Below are positions 1 through 4,532 of a DNA stretch of 5,886 nucleotides, in pieces (position 1 is the first letter of the stretch; each line of letters starts with the position of its first letter). The notes under the pieces are model-generated. The model made no database searches, had not been told where the DNA came from, and saw only the letters and a program-made list of their open reading frames with translations. The translations under genes were made by a program, and so were the position numbers. Source of the DNA: Limnochordia bacterium. GTDB lineage: Bacteria; Bacillota; Limnochordia; Darwinibacteriales; DTU012. The DNA is taken from NCBI GenBank assembly GCA_007116995.1, contig SKHL01000094.1:1-5886 (forward strand), given 5' to 3'.

Positions 1-447
1 AACTCCACGAATGCTACAGCCTGTGACAATGCGGTTCAAGAGAACAGGAACGGCTTCCGGTTACCGACGAGCAATGAGTGGTGGTTGGCAGCTATATACA
101 TTGATGGAACCTCCTGGACACCGAACAACTATGCAAGTGGAGCGTCGGCGAATACTGACAACGCTGCAGCAACCCAAGCCGTAGCGTGGTACAGAGCGAA
201 TGCTGGTGGCAGCACGAAGAATGTAGGTCTCAAACGAGCGAATGGTCTTGGCTTGTATGATATGAGCGGTAACGTGTGGGAGTGGTGCTACGATTGGCAT
301 CCCTCATATAGCGGGTCGTTCCGGGTGAGCCGTGGCGGCAGCTGGGGCGACACTGCGGGCTACCTGCAGGTGGGCTACGTCTTCAGCATCACCCCGAGCA
401 ACGTCAACCTCTACCTTGGCTTTCGCCCCGTGAGGACGCACTTTTAA
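1..447 (+). CDS. SUMF1/FGE-like C-type-lectin-fold protein, C-terminal part; probable DGR target
   Basis: The frame is open from the first base, so the 5' end lies outside the window; 148 residues are visible. Family hallmarks run in order: GFRLPTSNEWWLAA (about residues 18-31), NGLGLYDMSGNVWEWCYDW (about 81-99), RVSRGGSW (108-115) and a terminal LGFRPVR. These belong to the formylglycine-generating-enzyme/sulfatase-modifying-factor family. The cysteine-rich C-terminal segment that carries the catalytic pair in true FGE is replaced here by a Cys-free stretch, so oxidation of sulfatase cysteines is unlikely. A ligand-binding C-type-lectin scaffold, as in the Treponema DGR protein TvpA, fits better. 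The last third has DGR variable-repeat codon structure (separate entry). Signal peptide or anchor cannot be judged because the N-terminus is missing. An internal TTG at 85 lies inside the conserved EWW motif and is not a start. Confidence 0.88.
   Translation, partial: NSTNATACDNAVQENRNGFRLPTSNEWWLAAIYIDGTSWTPNNYASGASANTDNAAATQAVAWYRANAGGSTKNVGLKRANGLGLYDMSGNVWEWCYDWHPSYSGSFRVSRGGSWGDTAGYLQVGYVFSITPSNVNLYLGFRPVRTHF
322..435 (+). repeat. Probable DGR variable repeat (VR) at the 3' end of the SUMF1-like gene
   Basis: Scaffold codons (R-V, R-G-G-S-W, A, L-Q-V-G, T-P, L-G-F-R-P-V-R) alternate with codons of the form NNC: AGC 328, GGC 346, GAC 349, GGC 358, TAC 361, TAC 376, GTC 379, TTC 382, AGC 385, ATC 388, AGC 397, AAC 400, GTC 403, AAC 406, CTC 409, TAC 412. 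Apart from ACT at 352, all candidate variable codons end in C. That is the pattern left when AAC codons of a template repeat are copied with adenine-specific errors at positions one and two. The GC-rich end (about 418-435) would be the initiation-of-mutagenic-homology segment. No matching adenine-rich template copy occurs elsewhere in the window, so the VR call rests on codon pattern and protein family. The two GTC codons may be fixed in the template. Confidence 0.72.
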
Positions 448-455
448 CTTCTGGT

Positions 456-478
456 TTCTTACATTCTTACGTTCTTAC
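456..478 (+). repeat. Three-copy 8-bp-period tandem repeat just after the stop codon
   Basis: TTCTTAC occurs at 456-462, 464-470 and 472-478, one base apart, starting 8 bases after the stop codon of the SUMF1-like gene. This is directly visible; its function is unknown. Confidence 0.8.
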
Positions 479-540
479 CGAATTTTGATGGTTTGTACTT
501 GGGCTTTAGGTTTTCGTCCCCTCCGTCCCTGCGAAGCTAG
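478..540 (+). pseudogene. Second LGFR-like C-terminal tail, vestige of a SUMF1-like paralogue
   Basis: In the same frame as the SUMF1-like gene but after its stop, codons 487-540 read DGLYLGFRFSSPPSLRS then TAG. This resembles the NLYLGFRPVR ending of the gene upstream, and the DNA around GGGCTTT is similar. It could be the leftover end of a duplicated or earlier version of the gene. An overlapping frame also happens to give GFRPLRP. The piece is too short to be certain. Confidence 0.4.
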
Positions 541-555
541 GGATACGGAGGGGAC
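516..555. repeat. Perfect 11-bp inverted repeat with inner stem
   Basis: GTCCCCTCCGT (516-526) pairs with ACGGAGGGGAC (545-555). An inner stem CCCT (527-530)/AGGG (539-542) encloses an 8-base loop, with two unpaired bases on the 3' side. No T-run follows, so it is not a typical intrinsic terminator. It begins a few bases after the second LGFR-like tail. Hairpins or cruciforms just downstream of variable repeats are known to aid DGR retrohoming, so that role is possible here. Confidence 0.7.
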
Positions 556-613
556 CGCGATCGAGTGTTCAATATTGATAAAAGTTACCAATAGTTGTGG
601 TAGAACGCCACCC

Positions 614-661
614 AAAGAGCCTCCTGATGCTCAGCACCAACACTATCGGGAGGCTCTTTCT
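614..661 (+). terminator. Long hairpin, probable terminator (possibly bidirectional)
   Basis: AAAGAGCCTCC (614-624) pairs perfectly with GGAGGCTCTTT (649-659). The stem extends to 15 pairs through TGAT (625-628)/ATCG (645-648), with one G-T pair, leaving a 16-base loop. The A-rich 5' arm and T-rich 3' arm suit termination in either direction, though the T-tract is short (CTTTCTATT). It could end the SUMF1-like transcript. Confidence 0.6.
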
Positions 662-1059
662 ATTACACAGCCATTCCCAACACTCCATGCACATTAGGTG
701 TGTAGTAGTAGTAGTAGCCAAATAGGTGCAATTTGGTGGCTTTAACAACCTTTTGTTTGGCTCTCAGCGTTATCGCTTGGGTCGTATATACACCAAGTAG
801 GTAACTAGATGTCTTTCACACAAAACGATTAGCAGTATACAACTATCCGAAATATACGCTAAGAGCTACCAGGCGGAGATGCTATTCTTGTTGGTTTAGT
901 CTGTTTTTTTGCGGGGTAACGAGCGGGGCAACCGCAAACAGAAAACATCGTAAGTCTCAGAACATAATCGGAAAGCAACAAGAACGCACCTCTCGAAAAC
1001 CCTTTGATAGAGCACTTCTTAGCAAGACATAGAATTTAGTAGAAATGGAGAGTGCAGAA
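662..1059. other. Gene-free stretch with a trinucleotide repeat and minor inverted repeats
   Basis: No convincing coding frame is present on either strand. Visible structures are five tandem TAG units (703-717), a short imperfect inverted repeat AGCCAAAT (716-723) with ATTTGGTGGCT, and TTTGCGG (908-914) pairing with CCGCAAA (932-938). Nothing identifies a known RNA family. Confidence 0.6.
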
Positions 1060-1104
1060 TTGGGGTGGTAGAGGTCGCAAGTTCAAATCTTGTCGCCCCG
1101 ATCA
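1060..1104 (+). tRNA. 3' half of tRNA-Pro(GGG), 5' half missing; probable att scar
   Basis: Read as a tRNA, 1060-1066 (TTGGGGT) is an anticodon loop with U33, anticodon GGG (proline) and G37. GGTAG (1067-1071) is the 3' anticodon strand, AGGTC (1072-1076) the variable loop, GCAAG-TTCAAAT-CTTGT (1077-1093) the T arm, CGCCCCG (1094-1100) the 3' acceptor strand, and A1101 the discriminator, followed by TCA. The upstream bases CAGAA (1055-1059) cannot pair with GGTAG, and no D arm or CGGGGCG-like 5' acceptor strand is seen. The homology thus stops at the anticodon loop. Tyrosine integrases commonly recombine within tRNA genes and leave such 3' fragments; a decayed integrase lies next door. It is not a functional tRNA. 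Confidence 0.75.
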
Positions 1105-1116
1105 GACAATTGTAAC

Positions 1117-1141
1117 AACCTCCTATATCGGAGGTTTTTTT
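1117..1141 (+). terminator. Rho-independent terminator
   Basis: The stem AACCTCC (1117-1123)/GGAGGTT (1130-1136) has a 6-base loop, TATATC, and the T-run spans 1135-1141. It lies 12 bases after the tRNA fragment and is probably the original tRNA terminator. On the other strand it directly follows the integrase remnant. Confidence 0.85.
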
Positions 1142-1310
1142 AATTTAGGAATTTTTCCATTTTGCTAATGGCTTTTGCTTTGGTTTTTGGCTGAACATGA
1201 CTATATATATTTGCTGTGGTGGCAATATCAGCATGACTAAGCAGTTCCATGACACTAAACCGTTATTCGCATGTAACGCCGACCATGCAAGATGAGGCGG
1301 CTATGTATCA
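1140..1310 (-). pseudogene. Tyrosine integrase C-terminus, decayed
   Basis: The minus strand from 1262 to 1140 reads RFSVMELLSHADIATTANIY, then SHVQPKTKAKAISKMEKFLN and a stop. This is the typical end of a phage-type tyrosine recombinase: the LGH-like box (here LSH), the TT pair and the catalytic tyrosine in IYSHV. Just upstream an in-frame TAA occurs, but the neighbouring frame (about 1310-1260) reads HLAWSALHANNGL, resembling the conserved HDLRHT-type box. This indicates a frameshift, and everything further upstream is lost. The gene ends about 35 bases from the tRNA-Pro fragment, the usual place for an integrase beside its attachment site. It is non-functional as it stands. Confidence 0.75.
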
Positions 1311-1415
1311 TTGTGTTTGCGATTTTCAGATATCCTGTGGTCTCTTTGGGGTGGCTAGTGGTGACTATAAACGATGGCTTTAGTAACTGTTACTCATAAG
1401 TATATCTATATTTAG

Positions 1416-1431
1416 AGCAAGTAGGCGGATT
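1416..1431 (+). repeat. Left arm of inverted repeat bracketing the tlyA-like gene
   Basis: AGCAAGTAGGCGGATT matches the reverse complement of 2229-2244 at 15 of 16 bases. The arms lie at either side of the tlyA-like pseudogene, about 830 bases apart outer edge to outer edge. No flanking target duplication is seen. Confidence 0.6.
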
Positions 1432-2217
1432 GAAAGGCGTGTATAAGTTGAATGCAGACTCATTGCAAAGAAGCAATATGATGATCCTAAGATAGCAACT
1501 AGCTACTTGATGATGGGTAAGATAAGGGTTAACAATGTTCGAATCACCAAGCCCGGGCAAATTGTATCCCATGACGGTGAAATCAGAGTTAAGGGCGAAA
1601 ACAAATATGTGAGTCGTGGAGGACTAAAGCTGGAAGGTGCGTTGACAAGCCTAAACGTTGATGTAAGTGGGAGAATAGCAATTGACGCTGGAGCATCTAC
1701 AGGAGGATTTACCGATTGCCTTCTGCAGTTTGGGGTGAAGCATGTCTATGCAGTTGATGTTGGTTTCGGTCAATTGTCAGGGAAGCTACGCTAGGATAGT
1801 CGAGTAACTAATATGGAAAGGACTAACCTGGGTGATGAGTGTTTACTCTCACTGACACCGAAAGCAAATATAGCAGTAGCAGACCTGTCTTATCTCTCGC
1901 TGAGAAAGGCAATACCTCTGTTAGCTCAAATTACAGAATTAAATTGCGAAATGGTGTGTCTAGTTAAACCACTATTTGAAATTCACGATTCCCAAGTCTG
2001 CAGGACTGGTAAGGTTCCCGAGCCCTTAATTATTGAGCTGCTACGAGACATCATAGCCAGTGTCCACGGGATGGGTCTGCAAATATGCGGAGTATGTAAT
2101 AGTCTCATTTTAGGATCAAATAATACGAGAGAGTTCTTTTTGCACGTCATTAAAGGTCAATCCATTAGACCCGTTTGTGACGTAGATATTCAATCGATAG
2201 TTAAATATCGATCATAG
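1426..2217 (+). pseudogene. tlyA: TlyA-family rRNA 2'-O-methyltransferase/hemolysin with two in-frame stops
   Basis: A single frame carries the whole family architecture. The S4 RNA-binding domain (about 1447-1530) includes CRLIAKKQYDD and MGKIRVNN. Then come the KYVSRGGLKLEGAL segment, the SAM-binding DAGASTGGFTDCLLQFG (about 1687-1737) and VYAVDVGFGQL, followed by MERTNL, DLSYLSLRKAIP, LVKPLFEI, an RTG motif and EFFLHV. The K-D-K-E residues expected of TlyA-type FtsJ methyltransferases are all present. The frame is broken by TAA at 1444 and TAG at 1792, where relatives read on through KLR-x-D; the TAG could derive from CAG (Gln). No ATG start or ribosome binding site precedes it. TlyA family members methylate 16S and 23S rRNA. 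This copy is probably inactive, though the second stop alone could split it into two pieces. Its AT-richer, decayed state contrasts with the intact genes from 3425 on. Confidence 0.85.
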
Positions 2218-2459
2218 TAAAACTTTATAATCCGCTTACTTGCTGTTTGTATAGAAAATCAATTTGAAGTTTAAAGTCGACCCTGGGAAGCCATCCATCG
2301 CACATAAAATCCAGGGAGTACTAATGCTTGGAGCCTAAAAAGGAGAAAACTCTCCAAATAGTAAAAAAGATGCATGACGAAGAAGCTTATAAATCGACGT
2401 CTTCCTATAGAGTGTTATCCTTCTTGTTTGCAAATAAATTGTCAATAGATTGATTCTAA
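2218..2459. other. Gene-free stretch with short inverted repeats
   Basis: No coding frame is recognised. The right repeat arm (2229-2244) lies here. CCCTGG (2281-2286) pairs with CCAGGG (2311-2316), and GGAGA (2342-2346) pairs with TCTCC (2351-2355) around an AAAC loop without a following T-run. Confidence 0.5.
2229..2244 (-). repeat. Right arm of inverted repeat bracketing the tlyA-like gene
   Basis: AATCCGCTTACTTGCT begins 11 bases after the final stop of the tlyA-like frame and is the inverted partner of 1416-1431, with one mismatch. Confidence 0.6.
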
Positions 2460-2866
2460 ACTATCAGTCCATCAGCCGGTTTGCCCGCAATACCGTGGAC
2501 TGCTTAAGTTTCGTCCGGAAGCTGAAAGATAAGAATATCGCTGTTTTCTTCGAGAAGGAAAACGTCAATACGCTAGATAGCAAAGGAGACTTCATGCTAA
2601 CCTTACTGGGAACGTACAGGATCCGGCGGTGCTAGGTTGTACGAAAGCACGATGCGCAAGATCCTCCAGAACGAGAAGTACATGGGCGATGCTCTGCTGC
2701 AGAAGACCTACACGGTGGAAGCCTGTTCCCAGAAGGCGGTGAAAGAACCGCTGGTGGAGCAGTTTGATCGCGATTTGTTTGTCAGGCTGATGGAGCGTGT
2801 GGTGGTGAAGGAGAAGGCTGTGGTGTTTGGAATGAAGACAGATGCTGAAATTCGTAGTAGAGTTTA
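2460..2866 (+). pseudogene. Large serine recombinase, internally deleted and frameshifted
   Basis: Three pieces of a Firmicutes/Actinobacteria-type large serine recombinase remain. Bases 2465-2610 read SISRFARNTVDCLSFVRKL through EKENVNTLDSKG and MLTLLG, part of the resolvase catalytic domain; the N-terminal catalytic serine region is missing. After a TAG at 2633 and a frame change, 2619-2720 reads GSGGARLYESTMRKILQNEK then YMGDALLQKTYTV, from the recombinase domain. The zinc-ribbon and coiled-coil region is deleted, and 2750-2866 reads EQFDRDLFVRLMERVVVKEK to a C-terminal stop. Full-length members have roughly 500 residues; about 130 codons remain. Such enzymes mobilise integrative elements, so this is a second mobile-element scar. 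It cannot encode an active enzyme. Confidence 0.88.
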
Positions 2867-2867
2867 A

Positions 2868-3399
2868 GAGACTTAATCGTGCTTTAAGATTGTGAGCAGC
2901 ACTTCGAGCGCTCCCTCCTTAATCGGACTAACGAGAACATGGTTGGTCAAAGTGATGCGTTTTTCCTCCGTCACAGGATCTAGAAGCTGGTACACCTTTA
3001 ACCTAGCGCAGACTATCCTATTTGGAAACGTTCTGCATTTCCGCTGTTTCACCGAAGCTCGGTACTGGACTTGCGCCACGTATAGAACTAGAGGAAAATA
3101 AAGTCGCTAAAATTGCGTGCAACATTTGCTTGCATATCTTAGTTGCTTGTGTTACAATTTGGTTAGATACTGTCGCAGCGTAGAGTGGCGACTACTGAAC
3201 TGGCTGATGCAGCACTCGTCAATCTTCCTGTTTAGGAACTTGAAGACGACAGGGGTGGTGATCTTCCCGAAACCGGTCAGAGGTATGACGACCCTTTCGA
3301 CATCTGGAGCAAAGTAACGCTCCGGCTTGTATCCCATTCATGCGTACTCGCAGTAGGGAGCATTCATGGTCTGACCCCCCTAAGCCCACTAGGCGGACC
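2868..3399. other. Stretch without a recognised gene; possible decayed minus-strand frame
   Basis: No family is recognised. On the minus strand, 3375-3152 reads MNAPYCEYA, a TGA, then MGYKPERYFAPDVERVVIPL and further open codons to a TAA; a second open minus frame ends at 2873. Both could be remnants of one broken gene, but without homology this is speculative. Plus-strand frames over the same bases look no better. Confidence 0.35.
3335..3368 (+). repeat. Direct repeat CATTCATG upstream of the HTH regulator gene
   Basis: CATTCATG occurs at 3335-3342 and 3361-3368, 26 bases start to start. The repeats lie 57-90 bases ahead of the regulator start. They could be chance or protein-binding sites. 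Confidence 0.4.
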
Positions 3400-3402
3400 A
3401 TG
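3365..3402 (+). promoter_or_regulatory. Inverted repeat in the leader of the HTH regulator gene
   Basis: CATGGTC (3365-3371) pairs with GACCATG (3396-3402); one further G-T and one G-C pair lengthen the stem to nine. It sits directly before the AGAGGAGGT ribosome binding site (3408-3416). It may be an operator for autoregulation, as is common for XRE regulators, or an RNA hairpin. No clear -35/-10 pair is seen. Confidence 0.4.
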
Positions 3403-3424
3403 AGCCCAGAGGAGGTAGACAAAG

Positions 3425-4156
3425 ATGACTGGTAGAGATTTGCTTGAATTGAGGAAAAAGGCGGGCATGACGCAAAAAGAAGTGGCTGACGCGCTAGGAG
3501 TGTCTTTGCGCACGATTGGCAACTGGGAGGGTGCTGTTCCTCTCCGAATGCTGTCTCCGATCGAAAGCCGTTCGGTGCGCGAAGTGCTTATTGAAAAGGT
3601 CTTGGGGCGCAAGTGCGCTATTTCTAATCACTTGGATCAGACGTTCGAGGCCATCCCCAGCGAATACATAGCGATCTGGCTGGTAGAGAATCAGAGCTGT
3701 GTCTTGCTTCCAAATGCTGTTCGTTGCCACAATATCGATACAGGCAAGCGAATGGACACGGAGGCCCTGAAGGCAGTTTCACCCCTTGTGAACGAGTCGC
3801 TGACTACCTACCCCTTGCGGATTGCTCAGATCTTGAATCTTGCAGGTGAAGCGATCAGCCAGCACAAATGCAAGAAGTATAAGGGAACCCGAGCCGCCAA
3901 TTACTCCAAGGGAGGTGTGTGCGAAAGCTTGCTTCACGTACCCGTTTTCATCCCTTCTGGTCGGGGCCCTCAACCAGTGTTGCTGCTGACACTGCAAAAC
4001 AAGCTCGACGACAATAACCAGGTAAAGGTTGCAGAACCTGGGGTCACTAGCATCTATACGCCTGAAGATGAGTCCCTGGCGCAGCAGTTGGCTGTAAGCT
4101 TCAAAGACTCGCTGTATGAAGATCTGTGCCAGCTTGCGATGTTTGAATTTGAGTGA
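3425..4156 (+). CDS. XRE-family HTH regulator with probable C-terminal GAF sensor domain
   Basis: The 243-residue protein starts at ATG 3425, 9 bases after GGAGG. Residues 4-35 form a Cro/C1-type helix-turn-helix: LLELRKKAGMTQKEVADALG then VSLRTIGNWE. A linker follows (36-70). Residues about 75-238 look like a GAF domain: a hydrophobic strand IAIWLVENQSCVLL, a middle helix with SQHKCKKY, the SLLHVPVFIPSG strand and turn, the VLLLTLQNK strand, and a closing helix beginning PEDESLAQQLAVSFKDSLYE. GAF domains bind small ligands or cofactors, so ligand-controlled transcription is a reasonable inference. Two cysteines near the predicted pocket (149 and 166) might take part in sensing. Two small ORFs and a SEDS membrane gene follow on the same strand and are candidate targets. 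The HTH call is firm; the GAF assignment is by pattern only. Confidence 0.82.
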   Translation: MTGRDLLELRKKAGMTQKEVADALGVSLRTIGNWEGAVPLRMLSPIESRSVREVLIEKVLGRKCAISNHLDQTFEAIPSEYIAIWLVENQSCVLLPNAVRCHNIDTGKRMDTEALKAVSPLVNESLTTYPLRIAQILNLAGEAISQHKCKKYKGTRAANYSKGGVCESLLHVPVFIPSGRGPQPVLLLTLQNKLDDNNQVKVAEPGVTSIYTPEDESLAQQLAVSFKDSLYEDLCQLAMFEFE

Positions 4157-4206
4157 GAGTGGCGGGATAGTGCGGGCGGAACTGCACTGTGCGAAAGGAG
4201 ATCACC

Positions 4207-4308
4207 ATGAAGAAGACAGACACGATTCTGGTGGAGGCAGATGCAGTTCAAGGGCTGAATGTGTGGTCTCTTCGGGACGTCGTCTCCAGATCGAGCGTTC
4301 GACAATGA
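4207..4308 (+). CDS. Small ORF, 33 aa, strong ribosome binding site
   Basis: ATG 4207 is preceded by AAAGGAG (4194-4200) at 6-base spacing, the best ribosome binding site near it. The peptide starts MKKTDTILVEADAVQGLNVW and ends SLRDVVSRSSVRQ. It is hydrophilic, cysteine-free and has no signal peptide or membrane segment. I recognise no family. It starts 50 bases after the HTH regulator, without an obvious terminator between, so the two may be cotranscribed. Its stop TGA overlaps the ATG of the next mini-ORF (ATGA). It could be a small regulatory or leader peptide, or the head of a longer gene truncated by a frameshift. Confidence 0.5.
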   Translation: MKKTDTILVEADAVQGLNVWSLRDVVSRSSVRQ

Positions 4309-4358
4309 TGTGTGAGAATCCGTCGGGATGGTGTATGCCGTTCGGCTACCTCACATAG
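4305..4358 (+). CDS. Mini-ORF, 17 aa, ATGA-coupled to the 33-aa ORF
   Basis: The sequence MMCENPSGWCMPFGYLT overlaps the stop of the previous ORF by the classic ATGA junction, so translation could be coupled. It has no ribosome binding site of its own. Two cysteines six residues apart and an aromatic, Gly/Pro-rich tail resemble a small modified or cyclised peptide, but no modification enzyme is visible. Alternatively it is the continuation of the 33-aa peptide after a frameshift, giving a leader-plus-core shape of about 50 residues. It may also not be expressed. Confidence 0.3.
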   Translation: MMCENPSGWCMPFGYLT

Positions 4359-4411
4359 TTTTTCATTACTCGCATTTCGTGTCAAACTAGACTTGGAGCA
4401 TCTCGACTAAA

Positions 4412-4452
4412 CCTGTTCAAATGACCATGTCAGCTTACGAGAATTGAACAGG
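4412..4452. repeat. Perfect 9-bp inverted repeat upstream of the SEDS gene
   Basis: CCTGTTCAA (4412-4420) and TTGAACAGG (4444-4452) are perfect reverse complements around a 23-base spacer, with no T-run afterwards. With arms about three DNA turns apart, it may be a two-site operator rather than a terminator. Confidence 0.5.
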
Positions 4453-4482
4453 CACTAGACTCTGTTAACGCACTGAGGGCCT

Positions 4483-4506
4483 TACAATGCTGATCTGACC
4501 GATCAG
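4483..4506 (+). promoter_or_regulatory. Candidate -10 box and palindromic operator for the SEDS gene
   Basis: TACAAT (4483-4488) differs from TATAAT at one base; no good -35 is seen at 16-18 bases. Immediately after it, CTGATC (4490-4495) and GATCAG (4501-4506) form a palindrome with a 5-base centre, covering the expected transcription start. The weak -35 and the palindrome over the start suggest control by a DNA-binding protein; the upstream HTH regulator is the obvious candidate, by inference only. AGAAGGGGAG (about 4516-4525) is the ribosome binding site. Confidence 0.45.
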
Positions 4507-4532
4507 ACATCCATTAGAAGGGGAGAACTACT

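Noticed and set aside
614..661. CRISPR repeat or retron-type RNA at the long hairpin
   Set aside because: It is a single hairpin with no repeated units, spacers or reverse transcriptase nearby.
485..697. Open plus-strand frame of 70 codons after the SUMF1-like gene
   Set aside because: It has a TTG start with no good ribosome binding site, runs through two strong hairpins, and apart from a chance GFRPLRP shows no protein-like pattern.
908..938. TTTGCGG/CCGCAAA inverted repeat as a terminator or structured RNA
   Set aside because: The stem is seven pairs with a 17-base loop, no T-run follows it and no adjacent gene needs it; no known RNA family is recognisable.
1390..1572. Minus-strand ORF over the start of the tlyA-like gene
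   Set aside because: The plus strand over the same bases carries clear S4-domain and TlyA motifs, so this is a shadow.
1426..2217. Alternative genetic code or amino acid recoding at the stops in tlyA
   Set aside because: The breaks use different stop codons (TAA and TAG) and neighbouring genes end normally at TGA, TAA and TAG; ordinary decay explains it better.
3219..3422. Minus-strand frames opposite and upstream of the regulator gene
   Set aside because: They overlap each other or the regulator gene and have Cys/Arg/Ser-rich composition typical of shadow frames.
3400..3435. An 11-codon ORF (MSPEEVDKDDW) overlapping the start of the HTH regulator
   Set aside because: It has no clear ribosome binding site of its own, and its sequence consists mostly of the regulator's ribosome binding site and start region; a leader peptide cannot be supported.
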